Positions 22,438 through 34,487 of a stretch of DNA of 64,000 nt are shown here, piece after piece; position 1 is the first letter of the stretch; every line of letters starts with the position of its first letter. Source of the DNA: Gamarada debralockiae (taxonomy: Eukaryota > Ascomycota > Leotiomycetes > Helotiales > Hyphodiscaceae); contig NXFV01001516.1 in assembly GCA_002803225.1 (NCBI GenBank), forward strand, positions 1 to 64,000. The letters run 5' to 3'. Below the pieces are notes generated by a model that saw only the letters and a program-made list of their open reading frames with translations, ran no database searches and was not told the DNA's origin. The position numbers and the translations under genes were made by a program.

Positions 22438-23791
22438 TCAAGCCTTTCGTTTCTTCCATACCGACGAATAAATCACAGCTGCACCTTTCGTCCTTGCATA
22501 ATCAAGGAGGCTGCGAATGTCGTTGATCCGATCTAAAACTCCCCAGCCCAGAATGTGGTGGATATCTTTCCTGAGTCGTTTAATATCCTCGCTCTCATCC
22601 ATTTGGTAACCCACTAGTTTCGCCACATACCAAAGCGGTCTCCCATCTCGACGCGACCGACAAAAATGCACATATATGGGGCTAAACCTAAACTCATAAC
22701 GCTGGAGAAAACCATTGGCATTAAATCTAGCTTGCAAGGGGTTCCGTCTTCATCTGAAAACCAAGCAACAGAAGTCAACTGCACCATGGCGTTGACCAGC
22801 GTAGCGCCACCTCGACGCGATTGGTGCTGTCCTTCGAATAATCTTTTGCACACTTTCATTCGAAGATCATGAAAGGGTAAAGAATACCTGGCGACAGATG
22901 ACTGCTCTCCTCCAACACGTCTGCTGGTATTAGCAGCTCCGGCATAAGGGTACCCATGGATAAGCCGTACCGTGATATGCGGTATGGGACTCTCTGCGCC
23001 AGAAGACTTCTCCAGTCGACTCGCGAGAAGGATTTCGGCTTGTCGATCAAGTATGAAAACACTTCCAGGGCGGAATTCGATGTCTAGGTTCTGGTCAAGA
23101 AAGTCGGGTATCGAAATTTCGAACCGCAGCAGTCGACACCCGCGAATCCTTGACAAGGATAGGTATTAACCTTCTGAATAGTGTACCTTCGTTACGACCT
23201 TGTAGCTTGTCCCTCGTGTCTTGAAACCTTTTGACTGAGTCCGCTGGCATGCCTATACTTCGTTCCCCAAAAACGACCATGGTCATCGTGTCTCGAAAGT
23301 CAGCATCTGCCACCCAAGCTTTCCCTGATCTTGCAGTCCGAACATCGAGCGCAATTCCATGAAAGTCCCTAGTTCTCCATTATACCCTTCTGATATAACT
23401 TGATATCGCAGTAGATTCGATCGGATCAAAGGGAGGATTCTAGATTCTTCGTATGTACGTTCGTGGTTGTCGTCATGTCCTCGAAGGATGCAGGGATGAA
23501 ACGCGTCGGCGCGTTGCCGGCAAACTAAAAAGGGCAGGCTACATACTTACTTCGCGTCGCGTTAGGAACTCTGATCCGAATTCCATATTTAGATGGTTGA
23601 TAGAAATGTCGCTCGTAGTATCGCGATGAATTATCCGGGTAGAATCCAATGGTCGCGTTGTTGGTTGTTGCGAAATGTCGTGGTGTTGTTGCCCAGACAG
23701 CACCCGCGTTTTCATGCGAACGCCCCTTAAAAACCTTACTCTGACATTCTCGCCATCCTTCATTCACAATCTCCCATATCCACTCGATCAA
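22438..23791 (-). CDS. Unassigned coding region, several frames, possibly a decayed or multi-exon gene
   Basis: Several overlapping long frames on the minus strand have protein-like composition: 23791-23525 (EWIWEIVNEGWRECQSKVFKG), 23313-23095, 23156-22614 (LDIEFRPGSVFILDRQAEIL, then RLFEGQHQSRRGGATLVNAM) and 22737-22438 (GRPLWYVAKLVGYQMDESED, then IRSLLDYARTKG). They follow one another in order, which suggests one gene of at least four exons or a gene with frameshifts. I could not place a consistent set of splice sites, and I do not recognise the family. The strand is fairly sure; exon borders and integrity are not. Confidence 0.35.
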
Positions 23792-24053
23792 GGGTTCAGT
23801 GGTGTATAATAATTTACGACTTAAAAAGATTAAATTACCTTCGTCAACATCTTACCCCTCCTTCATTAAAGGGCAATAAAGGGTTGTATGAGCGCCTTCT
23901 GAAAGTTCGAAGATACTCGGTCACTGAATTGGGTTGGCTTGGCGTCATGGTTCGATAAATCAAGTTTTTATCCTCCAATAAGAAAGGAATCATTATCAGA
24001 GCAGGTGGTACAGCTGTGGTCCATAAAAATCATATATTCAATGCGATCCCCGT

Positions 24054-24191
24054 CGTCATAAATCATCACTTCATAGGCGTTCCCGATTGTCATAAAGTCA
24101 TGGCTTCAAAAGCGTCAAAACTCCTTCCCAAGATCCTTCCATTCGTCATAAATCATCAATTCATAAACGTATCCGAGTGTCATAAATCATG
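24054..24191. repeat. 90-bp-spaced direct repeat
   Basis: A unit beginning CGTCATAAATCATCACTTCA at 24054 recurs at 24144 as CGTCATAAATCATCAATTCA and continues similar for about 48 bp in both copies. The surrounding region 23792-24413 otherwise shows no gene. Confidence 0.6.
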
Positions 24192-24413
24192 TAGTCGTCT
24201 CGTAGTCGTAGACTTGCGTCTTTCCGTTTCGTCGTTTGTAAACCAAACTCCATAGCGGTGGCAAAATCATCACTGCGTACCGTATCCGGCAATCGGCATC
24301 TCGAAACTCCTGTCCCAAATCAAGTGACCAAAATCGTCATATCGTCATCGCAAATCTACAACATTCAAAGTCTTCCACTATTCACAGGTTCTCGGGCATC
24401 CAAGCAGCAGAGG

Positions 24414-25112
24414 CTAGTAGAGTTGAGGGTACAAATTGTGAATAATGTTCACAATGTCCCCTCTTAGCGCGGGGTGTATGCTCTCTGGATCCAAACTCCT
24501 TTCCTGACCACTCAATAACAGTATTGCACATTGCCCAGCGATAAATCGCCTCTCAGGACTACCAACATAGCTGTTGTGGTAAATACAGTGCCAGTAGCCT
24601 AAGACATCAAAATTGTTTTGCTCGCGCAGTGCTCTCAGCAGCACGAGCGCTGTGTCTACACTCTGCTTCTGCAGACTCGGCACGCGATATTTGTCTGCCA
24701 ACATCCAGAGTTGCTCGAATTGGGCGTAGTATTCCAGTGGTGTTGTCGTTCCTTCGTCGACGTATATTCCTTGGTAGTAAAGCCAGATCGTGAAGCGGTT
24801 GAAGGTTCGCGGATCGGTGCCGCAAAGGTCGAATTTAAGTGCATCGGCTTCGATAAGGTTGTAGTGGTTATGGATGTCGTGAAAAAACATCGAGTATTCG
24901 GCGAGTATGCTGAGATGTATGTTGAAGACTTTATAGTCGCTGTCGTTTCCAACGTTGAAGGGTATAGCCGGTCCGCTATGACTGTTTTGTCAGCCATGAG
25001 ACTGTCAGTATTCGGGCTCTACTTACTCCATGATAAGCTCTTTCTTCGTTGAAAAGGTGTTGAGTGCGCTATAGCCGTACGATCCCAGGGTTGTTTGCAC
25101 AGGCATGAACAT
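24414..25112 (-). CDS. BTB/POZ domain protein
   Basis: Two exons, 25112-25027 and 24981-24414, give 217 residues. The 45-nt intron has a GTAAGT donor, a GGCTGAC branch and an ACAG acceptor. The start MFMPVQTTLGSY is the first of two nearby Met codons (25112 and 25106). The BTB fold begins IPFNVGNDSDYKVFNIHLSI and continues LAEYSMFFHDIHN, DPRTFNRFTIWLYYQGIY and LWMLADKYRVPSLQKQSVDT, the usual BTB order of strand, helix, strand, helix. There is no BACK or Kelch region; fungal stand-alone BTB proteins of about 200-300 residues are common. BTB domains mediate dimerisation and can bridge substrates to cullin-3 ligases; whether this one does is unknown. Confidence 0.82.
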
Positions 25113-26004
25113 GGCGTTTGGCGGTGTGCTGAAGATCTGAACTCGGTGAGAAAGGGTGTACAGCAACAAGCAGCGCTAGACCACGTTATCGCTCATGTTT
25201 CAGAAAATCAAGGAAGGAACCCCAGCTAAGTAGGCGAGCTCCATGTACCCCGTGGAGAAGGAGTGGGGTTTGGGGGATCGGGCAGTTCGCAGTTCGCAAC
25301 TTCTCAACCTTTAGGCCGAAAGCATCCGTTGGGCAGCAAGCCACAAGAAGAAGGCAACCATTGCTGTGCAGGTACGCAGTGTCTGCCGACACTGTACGCC
25401 AACCGTAAGTCTCACAGCATGGCAGGCAGGCAAGTCTACCTTAAGCTTAAATGTCCTGCAGAATACTAATTGTGGCACGTGGGAGCGGCCAAGCAGAACA
25501 GCGGAATGAAGCGGGAGGTCAGCCTTGGCCGTTGAAGCCGTTTGATTGACGATTGAGAGAGGAGGGTTCACTAGCGTGCCTACGGAAAAGTTTCCGAGAG
25601 GTATGTTGTATCTATAACGTGGGACCTATTAAGCATGACACGTGTGCCTTATCGTTCGCGAATGTCAACAGCCTCATTATTTCGCGCAATCACGTGGCGA
25701 GTTCACGACGATGACATTATGATTGGCGATAAGAACATTGCGGATACTTTCTAAATGGAAAGAGCAGCTGCGAGATGGAACGAAAGGGAATGTTCGCGTT
25801 GGAGGCAATTGGTAGGCAATTCGCGCTCAAGTCATCGCTGGAGAAGATTTGAGAGAAAGGGGGGAGAAAGTGCGCGTACCCCCATGATGTTCTCAACAAC
25901 TTTGATGCCGTTCCAATCAAGTGTGTGGGAATGAATCATCTGATCAATTCCAATCTAGACTTGAAGGCTTCCGACAGTTTTTCATCTGCGTGCAACAGCT
26001 CTAA
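25113..26004. other. Intergenic, nothing recognised
   Basis: Upstream of the BTB gene. Short frames on both strands are not protein-like. Confidence 0.5.
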
Positions 26005-26960
26005 GCGCCCACTCTCTTGCCATGAGAGTGAGTGTCAAGGACAGACCAATGGTAACAAGTCGCAAGTCTGGCGAAATTGCGATGAATTCTCCCCGGGTAT
26101 CCTATGCCAGGTCGAACCAATAACAAGCATTAATTGAGAGCACACGTGGAAAGGCCGTACCAAATTGAAGCTGGTTGCCTTCTCTTCTGCAGTGCAGCGA
26201 CCACTTCTCCCCCTTTTTCGTTTGTCTTCCCACCTCGTATGCGCGTGGGATATTTCCCACAACATGACTCGACAGAATTGCTATGAAAGAAGTTTCTCCC
26301 TTTGAACGATTCCCTTTGCACGAAATGGAAATATTTATTTTGACAACTTGTACAGTGAGCTTCTTGCTAGGCGACCACTCTCTTGCCATGAGTGTGTCCT
26401 AAGGCAGACCAATAATCATCTACCGCAAGTCTTGCGATAAATCATCTCTGGATACCGCCAAGTGAATACACCAATAGCCGCTTCCAATTCCAATTGAGAG
26501 TACACGTGGAAATGCAGTACCAAATGGAAGTTTGCTGCCTTCTCTTCTGAAATCGAGCATCCGGCTTGTACCCCTCACCCCAAGATCGAGTGCAAATTCG
26601 ACTGGGGGTGGGATATCTATCGCAGTTCGCACAACCTTACTCGATAGTTAATTAAATTACACTCCTTAATGACCGTCTTTGTACGAAATGGAAATTTTTA
26701 TTGTTGACAACTTGTACAATGTACACCTTCTAGCTAGGCGACCACTCGGATAACCTCCAGCGTGCAGCAGAGTCTTCCCAACCAGCAGAACTCCAATTTC
26801 ATTTTCGAGGCCCAAATTCCAGCATGCATGCACCAAAGATGTCGCAGCCAGCAGCAAACTCCATCTCATTTTCTAAAGTCCAAACTCCGAGATGAACCGA
26901 AGCCCGTCAAACAGCAGAAGATCCATCCCATTCTCCAGAGCCCAACTTCCAGAAACGACG
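26005..26960. repeat. Degenerate ~366-bp tandem repeat, two to three copies
   Basis: The motif GCGACCACTCTCTTGCCATG occurs at 26371, with a close copy GCGCCCACTCTCTTGCCATG at 26005 and a shortened one (GCGACCACTCGG) at 26738, spaced 366 and 367 bp. The parts between also match: AGAGCACACGTGGAAAGGCC near 26138 versus AGAGTACACGTGGAAATGCA near 26498, and CGAAATGGAAATATTTAT with TTGACAACTTGTACA near 26320 versus 26685. Identity is roughly 75-85% by eye, so this is an old duplication. No intact gene is contained. Confidence 0.65.
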
Positions 26961-27048
26961 CCCAGGCGTGAGCCGCAGTCTCCCAATCAAAATCAAACTT
27001 CAACCCAGTGCCCAATCTTCCAACTCCGGCCTGAATAACAACGCTTTC

Positions 27049-29268
27049 TCAACTAACAAAAGCGTTTCTAGCCTCCCAAACTTGGGACGCTGTACCCTTG
27101 AGTGTCCCAATCACATTCCTCACATTCCCAAGTAAACCAGCAGCATCAATCAACTCGTCGCTGTCAGTCGGACTCCTCTCCGTCTTTGGTCTCCCAAGCG
27201 GATCGATTCCCTTTCTCCCGGTCCACTCGATATTCTTGGCGGTAAGGAAAGCCCAAATCTTAAAGAACGAGTGTACGTATCCGAAAAGCATGCCGAGAAT
27301 CCAGAAGGGTAAGACGTCATCCAGGTTCCGCCACAGATGAGGTACTTGCTTGATGGTCTTCGACACAACCAAGAACAGCGCAAGCGCACACCAATATTCC
27401 TGTAGATAATGAGACTTATAGAGCGTCAACCAGAGGAGGAAGTCGTAGATCAACGAGATGTTGAAAAACAGCGAAATCATCATGGCAAAAGTGGTCCATG
27501 GATGAGCGCGCCAAATCTTCCGCTCCGCAAAGAGGCTCGTGGAGTTGGAGCGCCATGTGGTTCTCACCCAACGTATCAGCTGTCCACCAAACTTCTCGTA
27601 TCCACCTTCTGTACCAAGTGTAGTGCTCATCAGCGCGGATGGCTCGTTATGGAACACCGTCTTGTATCCGTGGTTCACCATGAAGCGCGTGGTATAGTTA
27701 TCGTCGTCTACTTTCATCGGTCCCACTGTGCCCCACCACCATTTCTCATCTAAGAAACCTCGGCGGTATTCGAGTGAATGCATGATTTCAGTTCGAGTCA
27801 AAGCAGTTCGGCCGGAAATGACAAAGACACCGCCATCGAGGTTGTATGAGGCCGTACATTCGAAGTTATGTCTTTCCAGATATATGACAGCGATGTAGTT
27901 GAGCAGCCTCTCCTTAAAGCTCCCCGTCTTGACTCTCTCCACCCGCTTCACGGTCCCAACTAGTCCGACCAACGGATCTTCGAACGGCGCAAGTGCATGC
28001 TTGAGGAAAGTAACTGGCCAGAAAACATGATCATCGGCGTAACAAGTAATCGCTGTTTCAATCTTCTTGACTGCGTGGATGCACTGTGCTCGTTTGTCTG
28101 GATGTTCGATGGCAGTGACGATTATGGTTCCGAATTTTACACCGGCTTCCTTTTCGAGTGCTTCGCAAACTCTTTGTGCTGTTTGGAGTCTGCGGAGGTC
28201 GGCCGTTGAGACAACTGTGAAGTTTCGAAGTCAGCATTTATTAACTGGGGAAGAAAAGGGATTTTTTGAGGTTAGAGATACTCTTCTTACTCCGAGGTGG
28301 GGCAAAAGTAAGGAGTATAACTCAAGAGCTGGGCCAAAAGAGGGAATGTGGATGGTTGACGAGAAATACGCACTGATTTGGCCGGGGCAATTGTTGATGA
28401 TGCCTTTGATGGTCTTTTTGAATTCTTCCCCAAAGGAGCCGACGGAAGGAATGATGACTGTGACGTCCTTTGGTAAGAATGTTGGATTAATCGCTGGTCG
28501 GTACAAGTTCGCCTCTGTCAGGAAGACATAGCTGTAGGTATGGACGATGATCTTCACGGCTTTCCACCAAAAGAGCCAGAGAAAGGCAAGCCACCAAGGA
28601 TTTGACTTGAGAACTTCGACATAATCAAGGATTAATGCCTGCGTTGGAGGGTGAAGTGCCAGGGATATTAGGATCAAGACCAGCACCGGTTGGTAGGTGA
28701 CAATGGCGTAGAAGGTTCCGAGGACGTTTGGTACGTACTTTCCCAAAGAGACATGAGCGGCCTTGAAGACCCATGTCCCAAGCCAGACGACGATGAAGGC
28801 GAAACCGCCCCAGCCGAGCAGACTAGGGATGGTGTTGATGACGCAGTAGCTGCAAGTCGTTAAAGAGGATACAACTGCAGCTCCCAATGGCAGGAGGACA
28901 CAGTCGCGGATGGACACTCCGAATGCTTGACCGGCTGAAATGAAGTTGCTGGAAAGCCTTCTGCCAAACTCAGTAAAAGAGTCAAAGATTTCCCCAATTG
29001 TTGGGCGCCATGCAAGCCAGGACCAAATCCAGGACCAGCAAAACAGAAAGTAGCCGGTAATCGAACCCCATAAGCTGGCATCTGGCGCATGCACATGTTC
29101 CCATATCGCATTTTCGACGACACCAGAAGTGCAGGATCGTAGAGGTACGTCCTTCCATGGACTTTTTCCATATCTGGCGGAGTCGTGGAACAGGTTCTTG
29201 CAATCCTTTGCAATATAACTCAACGCCCCATCATCTATGGATCCTTGTTTGTGCACTCGAGGTGACAT
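27049..29268 (-). CDS. GT2: Type 2 glycosyltransferase, hyaluronan-synthase-like membrane GT2
   Basis: Two exons, 29268-28374 and 28214-27049, give 686 residues. The 159-nt intron has a GTGCGT donor, a GCTGAC branch and a CACAG acceptor, and joins INNCPGQI to IVSTADLRRLQ. The N-terminal half has several membrane helices (WGGFAFIVVWLGTWVF, LVLILISLALH). The catalytic domain starts DVTVIIPSVGSF and holds the acidic residues YADDH (Asp 359-360) and VDDDN (468-470) and the processive motif QLIRW (510-514). More helices follow. Such enzymes polymerise a surface polysaccharide from nucleotide sugar and export it through the plasma membrane. Orthologues in Zymoseptoria and Fusarium are needed for hyphal growth on solid surfaces and for infection. 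The polymer made is not known from sequence. The gene appears intact. Confidence 0.9.
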
Positions 29269-30415
29269 GATGCTTTGAGTTTGACAAATCTTGACGAAAT
29301 GAGACTTCTAAGGGAGGAACTGGATATCACTGAGCGCTTTAGATTAATCTTCCAAGCAGAAAGTGTCGCGGAAAAGAGGGAATTCACAACTGTCGAAGAG
29401 TGAAAGGTCAAGTGAACTCTTTGTTGAGCCAGCTTTGACTTCCGACAACCCATTCACCGGAAGTGGTGTGAATGGAATGCGAAGCTCTGAATCAAAGGTG
29501 AACCCTTTGATATTCAATTCAAATGCGCCCAAATTGTCTGGAGAGTGACAGATTACATTCTTGTTAAGTAATGACATCGTTGTCCGAGAAGAGAAAGGCA
29601 TTCCACCCCCAAGGACAAGAGTGTCTAGTGCATCAAGTCTCCTTTACTTCACCTTATACTCCAAAGCTCTCATCAAAGGTAATCTTCTTCAAGATGTCAT
29701 TGTGATTCAATGGATCTTAAAATACCAAGCAGTGCCAAGAGTCGCTATTGCTTCAAGCGCTCGAGCAAAAGAATCAAGTTATCCAAACAGGTCCATTTCC
29801 AAAGCTGAGCTTCTGCATACTCTCTCACACTATCAGACGTTGATTGCGAGAGTAAGATAAATTATCAATTCAATATCATAAGTTTTGGAAATAGAATATA
29901 CATAGCGTGCAGTTGTGTTGCGTCTGATGGGGGAGGACGTTTTGTCTCCCTTGAGCAACGAGGTTTCAGTCCAACATTATCACCTTCATCTTGTTTCTCT
30001 CTTTTTCACTTCACCAAACCCGGTGTCGAAGCATACTGTCAAGAACTCAAGAACTAAGTCGTTTCATTTATGTCTCCAGTGAGTTGTAAATACGCATACA
30101 CACATTGCGTGATCCATGTTAGATTTCTTGTTTGGTGGGGTACTGCGGGGCAGGAACAGAGATCGTCCATCACTAGGAAAGACGGAGTACAAGCACTGCA
30201 AACTGAACTCTTCCAGTTCAATTCTAAATTTCGCAAGGCAATCAACTTGGGAGCCTTTGAAGCCGGAGGGAGGAAGTTTAGCACAAAGGGGAGAACGCAC
30301 TTGACATGTGAACAATAGGGGTCGGGCTTTGTTTCCAAGTGCCAAAGGCAGACAGATTTTCGTATTATTCTCTCAAATACACGTTTGCCTGCAGTAATGC
30401 GTAGTCTGTTGTATG
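29269..30415. other. Intergenic, upstream of GT2
   Basis: Contains the GT2 promoter. Several short frames lack support. No repeats were recognised. Confidence 0.5.
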
Positions 30416-30602
30416 TACTCATCAATACGAGCTATTTGTAAAATTGGACTATGGAATTCATCAATTAGACGTCCAACTGGTCAATCACATGCGAATACGA
30501 ATTCCATTATCTGATTGGTCAATAATTGACGTCTAATTCGCATTTATCGTCCAATTGATAAACCCCATAGACCAATTTACGAATAGCTCGTATTGATGAG
30601 TA
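30416..30602. mobile_element. Foldback MITE, TA-flanked
   Basis: The end TACTCATCAATACGAGCTAT at 30416 is matched in inverse complement at 30602. The complementary arms run for about 60 bp with scattered mismatches (GTAAAATTGGACTATGG versus GTAAATTGGTCTATGG). The 187-bp element has no coding capacity. The outermost TA on each side may be the TA target duplication typical of Tc1/mariner-type elements, with the true end at CTCATC. The arms are more diverged than those of the 20.1-kb element, suggesting an older insertion. Confidence 0.7.
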
Positions 30603-33171
30603 TGATACAACAACTGAAGCCATGCACGCAACAAAGACCGTCAGTTTGTGAAGACCTTGATGACTTGACAACTGATGCGAGTCGAACCTTTGATTTACTT
30701 TTGAATTTGAATCCATCATCCCTTGAAATTTGTTTTATTTTTATTTCATCTCATTTCATTTTATTTATTTAAATATTTTTTGGACGGTAAAGGTAGAAAG
30801 CTATGCCACAACTATACGACACGTGATGCTCCAAACAGAGTCGGGCTTTGATGCCGGATGCTATGAAGATCTCTCAACTACCAACGCTTTCCATCAGTGG
30901 CTTTGAAGATCACTATTCAAGTAATTAAATACGTTGTTAAGCGTTCCGCATGCAAGCTACGAGACTTCTCATACTATCATCGGATGACCGGCAGACGGCT
31001 GGCAGCTGGATATTTGGTGAAGAAGAGGAACAGTATCATTATCACTCAGCACAACAAGAGTGTGGAATTATCAAAGACTCCCGAGGAGTGAGACAGAGCT
31101 CCCAAGCTAAGACCTTCATGAAAATTTAGAAGCTTGGAGAAATGCTTCAGGGCAAAGAAGGATAACCCGAGTAACGACGTCGACGCAGAGATCGAGGCAA
31201 GATTTCGACCCGAAGACGTCGGAAACTCTTCCTCGATCAACAACTTCTTGCGTCATGATGAGATCGACTCGTCTCTCGGGAATATGTCAGATCTCGCTGC
31301 TCATATATCCAGCTTCCAAGAATGGAAAAAACTGACCGGCGACCTAAAATTTGATCACAGTCTATAAAACATCACGTGATGCTCCATTCAGGGACCCGGT
31401 AATGGAAAGGACAAGTGCCGATGTCTTGCACTCCCCCAGAGATTGACAGATTGACACCGAGTTGGTCAGCAAGTGTTTGTTCAAGAAACGCTTGACCAAG
31501 TTTTGAGATTTGACCTATGATGCAATCTTGCTTTCAGAGTCCAACAAGTGCAAAGATACCGCTTCATTGTGACATGAAACCAGTTGCTGCTACGCTTGAA
31601 ATGCTATCGCTGGTACACGGAGCTGTTTCCTGTCATAATGTCCCTTCAGCATAGGCGCATGCAAAAGCCACAGAAGGTCTCGCTGGGAGTTTCATGGCGA
31701 GAGCGCTCGGTTTCGAAGATCTCGCCGGATACGAAATCGCAGTTCCCCATTCACGTCTGGCTCGGCTTTGGCATTGCAGGGAGTTCTTTTCCTGAAATTC
31801 CAATCAAGTAGAGAGTTGCGGGATTTCCATGATAGCTTCGGTGAATAGAAAGGCCAAGCGCGATAAAAGCACTTGCTGACGTTAGATTGGTGCGCGAGCG
31901 GACTCGGGGAGCACAGAACATCTTTGGCATTCCAATGTGTGCATCTTTGCCTAAATTCGCCATTTTTGAAACCGGGGAGGCATTTCCGTGAGGTTAGGTG
32001 CAGCTATAGGCTGAGGAGGGGAAAGTAGGAAGCAAGACATCAAGAAACTGTCATTTTTGGGGGCTTAGGGGTTGAACGAAAGGGGGAAAGTCCCATCGAC
32101 GCTGTGCAAGGTACTAGGTAAGCACGTGACTTCGGGATCTAAAGTGAGGCTACTAAATTTTGAATCCCCGAAGTACATATCTGGACCGCAGAGTTCGCTC
32201 GCTGCTGGATCGCTGCAGTGGAAATCACAATTTTAAGCCACAACGAGTAGAATATCGACAGACAGAGTATCCGGCATTTCCCGGTACCACAAGAGGACTG
32301 GAAGCAAATCGAGATTTGTTTTTCTGATCGGAAGTGCCGTTGAAAGAAGAGCCATCGTGAGTTCTGGGCAGGAGCAGGGGGCGGGGTGGCAGAATGCCAA
32401 AGATCTTCCAGATCTATTTCCCCTCCCGTTGGGCGGCAACTCCCATGGAACTGGTCAGCCTTGTGTCGTCGCATGACACAAGAGGGATTAGAGTTCGAGG
32501 AGACCGCGGCGGGACTTAAGAGACGTCCGTCAATATAATATATATATTTCATGCAAGACTCTGACCCGACCACGAAGCGAAGTGAAGAAAGAAATCAACA
32601 GGATAGCAAGCAGAAAGAAGAAGCAGCAGAAGTGAGGCACAATAGTACGTACAACGCCCAGCAAGGAACAGAGTTGCAGCCACATACCCATGCCACATAT
32701 GATCCTATCACAAAGCTTCAGCATGTAGTCACGGTACCCAATACATCTTCAGCAGCAATATCTAGCAATACGCATCCACTCCAACACCGCAAAGGGGCTC
32801 GGGATAGGACAAAACCATATAGACGGATTACCTCGTCCGTACTTTCACCCATCACGTTGGGAGGCGCAGGCACATTTTCAACGTCCGCACCTCCCATCCA
32901 CGTCCGCAAATCACTGCATCTACTCGCCCAGCTTACACGATTGCCGAAACCTTCCTACCTGATAAAACAACAGCCCTTCGACTCCAGCAACCTCCCTTAG
33001 AGATAATTCCGGCCATCGAATAATTTCTCTACGAATAACGCAGCATACCCAAAAAGGCTTTGTCAAGCCAAAACCTCAGAACAGCGTGTGGTGCAGCCAG
33101 ACATTCCATCAGGCAGCCTAACTCCGTGCACCACACCCCGCCATCCTCCCGCAACACAAAATACAGCAACA
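30603..33171. other. Long intergenic stretch
   Basis: About 2.6 kb. It includes a T-rich low-complexity run at 30720-30780. Small frames at 31134-31367 and 32551-33000 on the plus strand show no domain, no clear start context and no splice partners, so they are not called. The last few hundred bases form the 5' region of the F-box gene. Confidence 0.5.
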
Positions 33172-34487
33172 ATGTCCTGCTCCTGCTGTTCCGGCGAAAC
33201 GCACAAGAGGGAGACATTCGAGCCCTTCATCGATCCCGCACCACTGGCAAAAAGATGCAAGCTCGACAATGGTGACAAGAAGTTCAGCCTGCCTATGGTG
33301 GGGCCGGAAACCACCCCTCCATTCGAATGCCCGTTGCAAGCTCTCCCCGTCGAATGCTACCAAGCATGCTTGCAATACTTGGATATCGCGGCTTTGACGA
33401 CTATGCGTCGAGTATCCCAGTTCACTAGACGCACGATCGATTCTCTGCATCCGTATCGCGAGCTCTATGAGCATGCGCCCCAGGCTATTCGGGCTTGTTT
33501 GAGTACCGGGGTTGCTTCGCATATCCCTCTTTTACGACTGCACAACTCCTTAACCTCGATGGAATGTTATTACTGCAAGAGAGCGTATGTGCCTTCCATT
33601 TCTCAATCTTTTCGGGTCTGCAAGGTGCATAGCTAACAAATCAAAGCGACCCTCCCAGATCCCAATTCGGCTCCTACCTCTCCCTCTTCGAATGCCGCCG
33701 CGCCTGCCTCTTCTGCCTCCGAAACAACACTGCCCTCCTAGCCGTCGACCTCATGACCGTCCTAACTCTCTGCTGCCAACGCAACTGCTCGATTCGCTCC
33801 ATCGATTCCTTCCGTCTCCTGGGAACACTCCCCGGCGTTTATGGCCCACATTCCACACCCATCGCTCTTCGAAGCACCCTCGTGCGCGGTCCCTCCGTCA
33901 CCACTGTCTCCGGCACCTCCCTGTCAGAAAAGGAACAGCGCGTATTGTATGGCAGAACACCCAGTGCAACGATCTACCATCATCCGCTCGTTAAGCCGGA
34001 GGAGGAAAGCGATATTGCGCCTGCGCCGGGATACATAAGTCCGGATACGCAGAAGAAGATGCTGTACACATACCAAACCGCCATTTTGTTCCCATATCTA
34101 GCATCCGACAAGAAGACGAGTGATTATGGGGTGATGTGCGGGGAATGCAATTTGCATATGCGATTCGAGGAGAGCAGATGGATGAAGGAACAGAACAACC
34201 GAAGACGAAATCACCAAGATCCCACTGCCAGTTTACGGACGAGGGATTTCATTAATGATGTTAGAAGATCAGGATGTATGCAGTATACGGTCAGTGAGGA
34301 AGCGGCGAAGGATGCGAAAGAGTTTCAGGTTGGTGCTGGTGCTGGAAAGGAGGGAGAGGAGAAGAGCAAGAGTTGTATTAGTATTCAGGATCATAGACTG
34401 GTGCATATTAGGGAGAAGTTGCCTAGAGAGGAGATGGAATATAGAGCGAAGATGAGGAAGCCTATGCAGCCGGTCATTACTGGTTAA
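33172..34487 (+). CDS. F-box domain protein with cysteine-rich region
   Basis: Two exons, 33172-33584 and 33647-34487, give 417 residues. The 62-nt intron has a GTATGT donor and an AGCTAAC branch; the acceptor AAAG at 33646 keeps the frame (YYCKR to ADPPRSQFGSYL). The start at 33172 is chosen for its CAACAATG context; an upstream in-frame ATG at 33088 would add 28 residues. The F-box spans about residues 54-95: LQALPVECYQACLQYLDIAA followed by MRRVSQFTRRTIDS. Downstream, paired cysteines (CYYCKR, ECRRACLFC, CCQRNC) could bind zinc, and two more lie in YGVMCGECNLHMRF. F-box proteins supply substrates to SCF ubiquitin ligases; the target here is unknown. The gene appears intact. Confidence 0.85.

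Noticed and set aside
31134..31367. 77-codon plus-strand frame, acidic and helical
   Set aside because: No family, no start context and no partner exons; could be debris but the support is too weak to annotate.
32551..33000. 149-codon plus-strand frame upstream of the F-box gene
   Set aside because: Composition is Gln/Thr/His-rich without a domain, and the stretch is better explained as 5' leader/promoter of the F-box gene.
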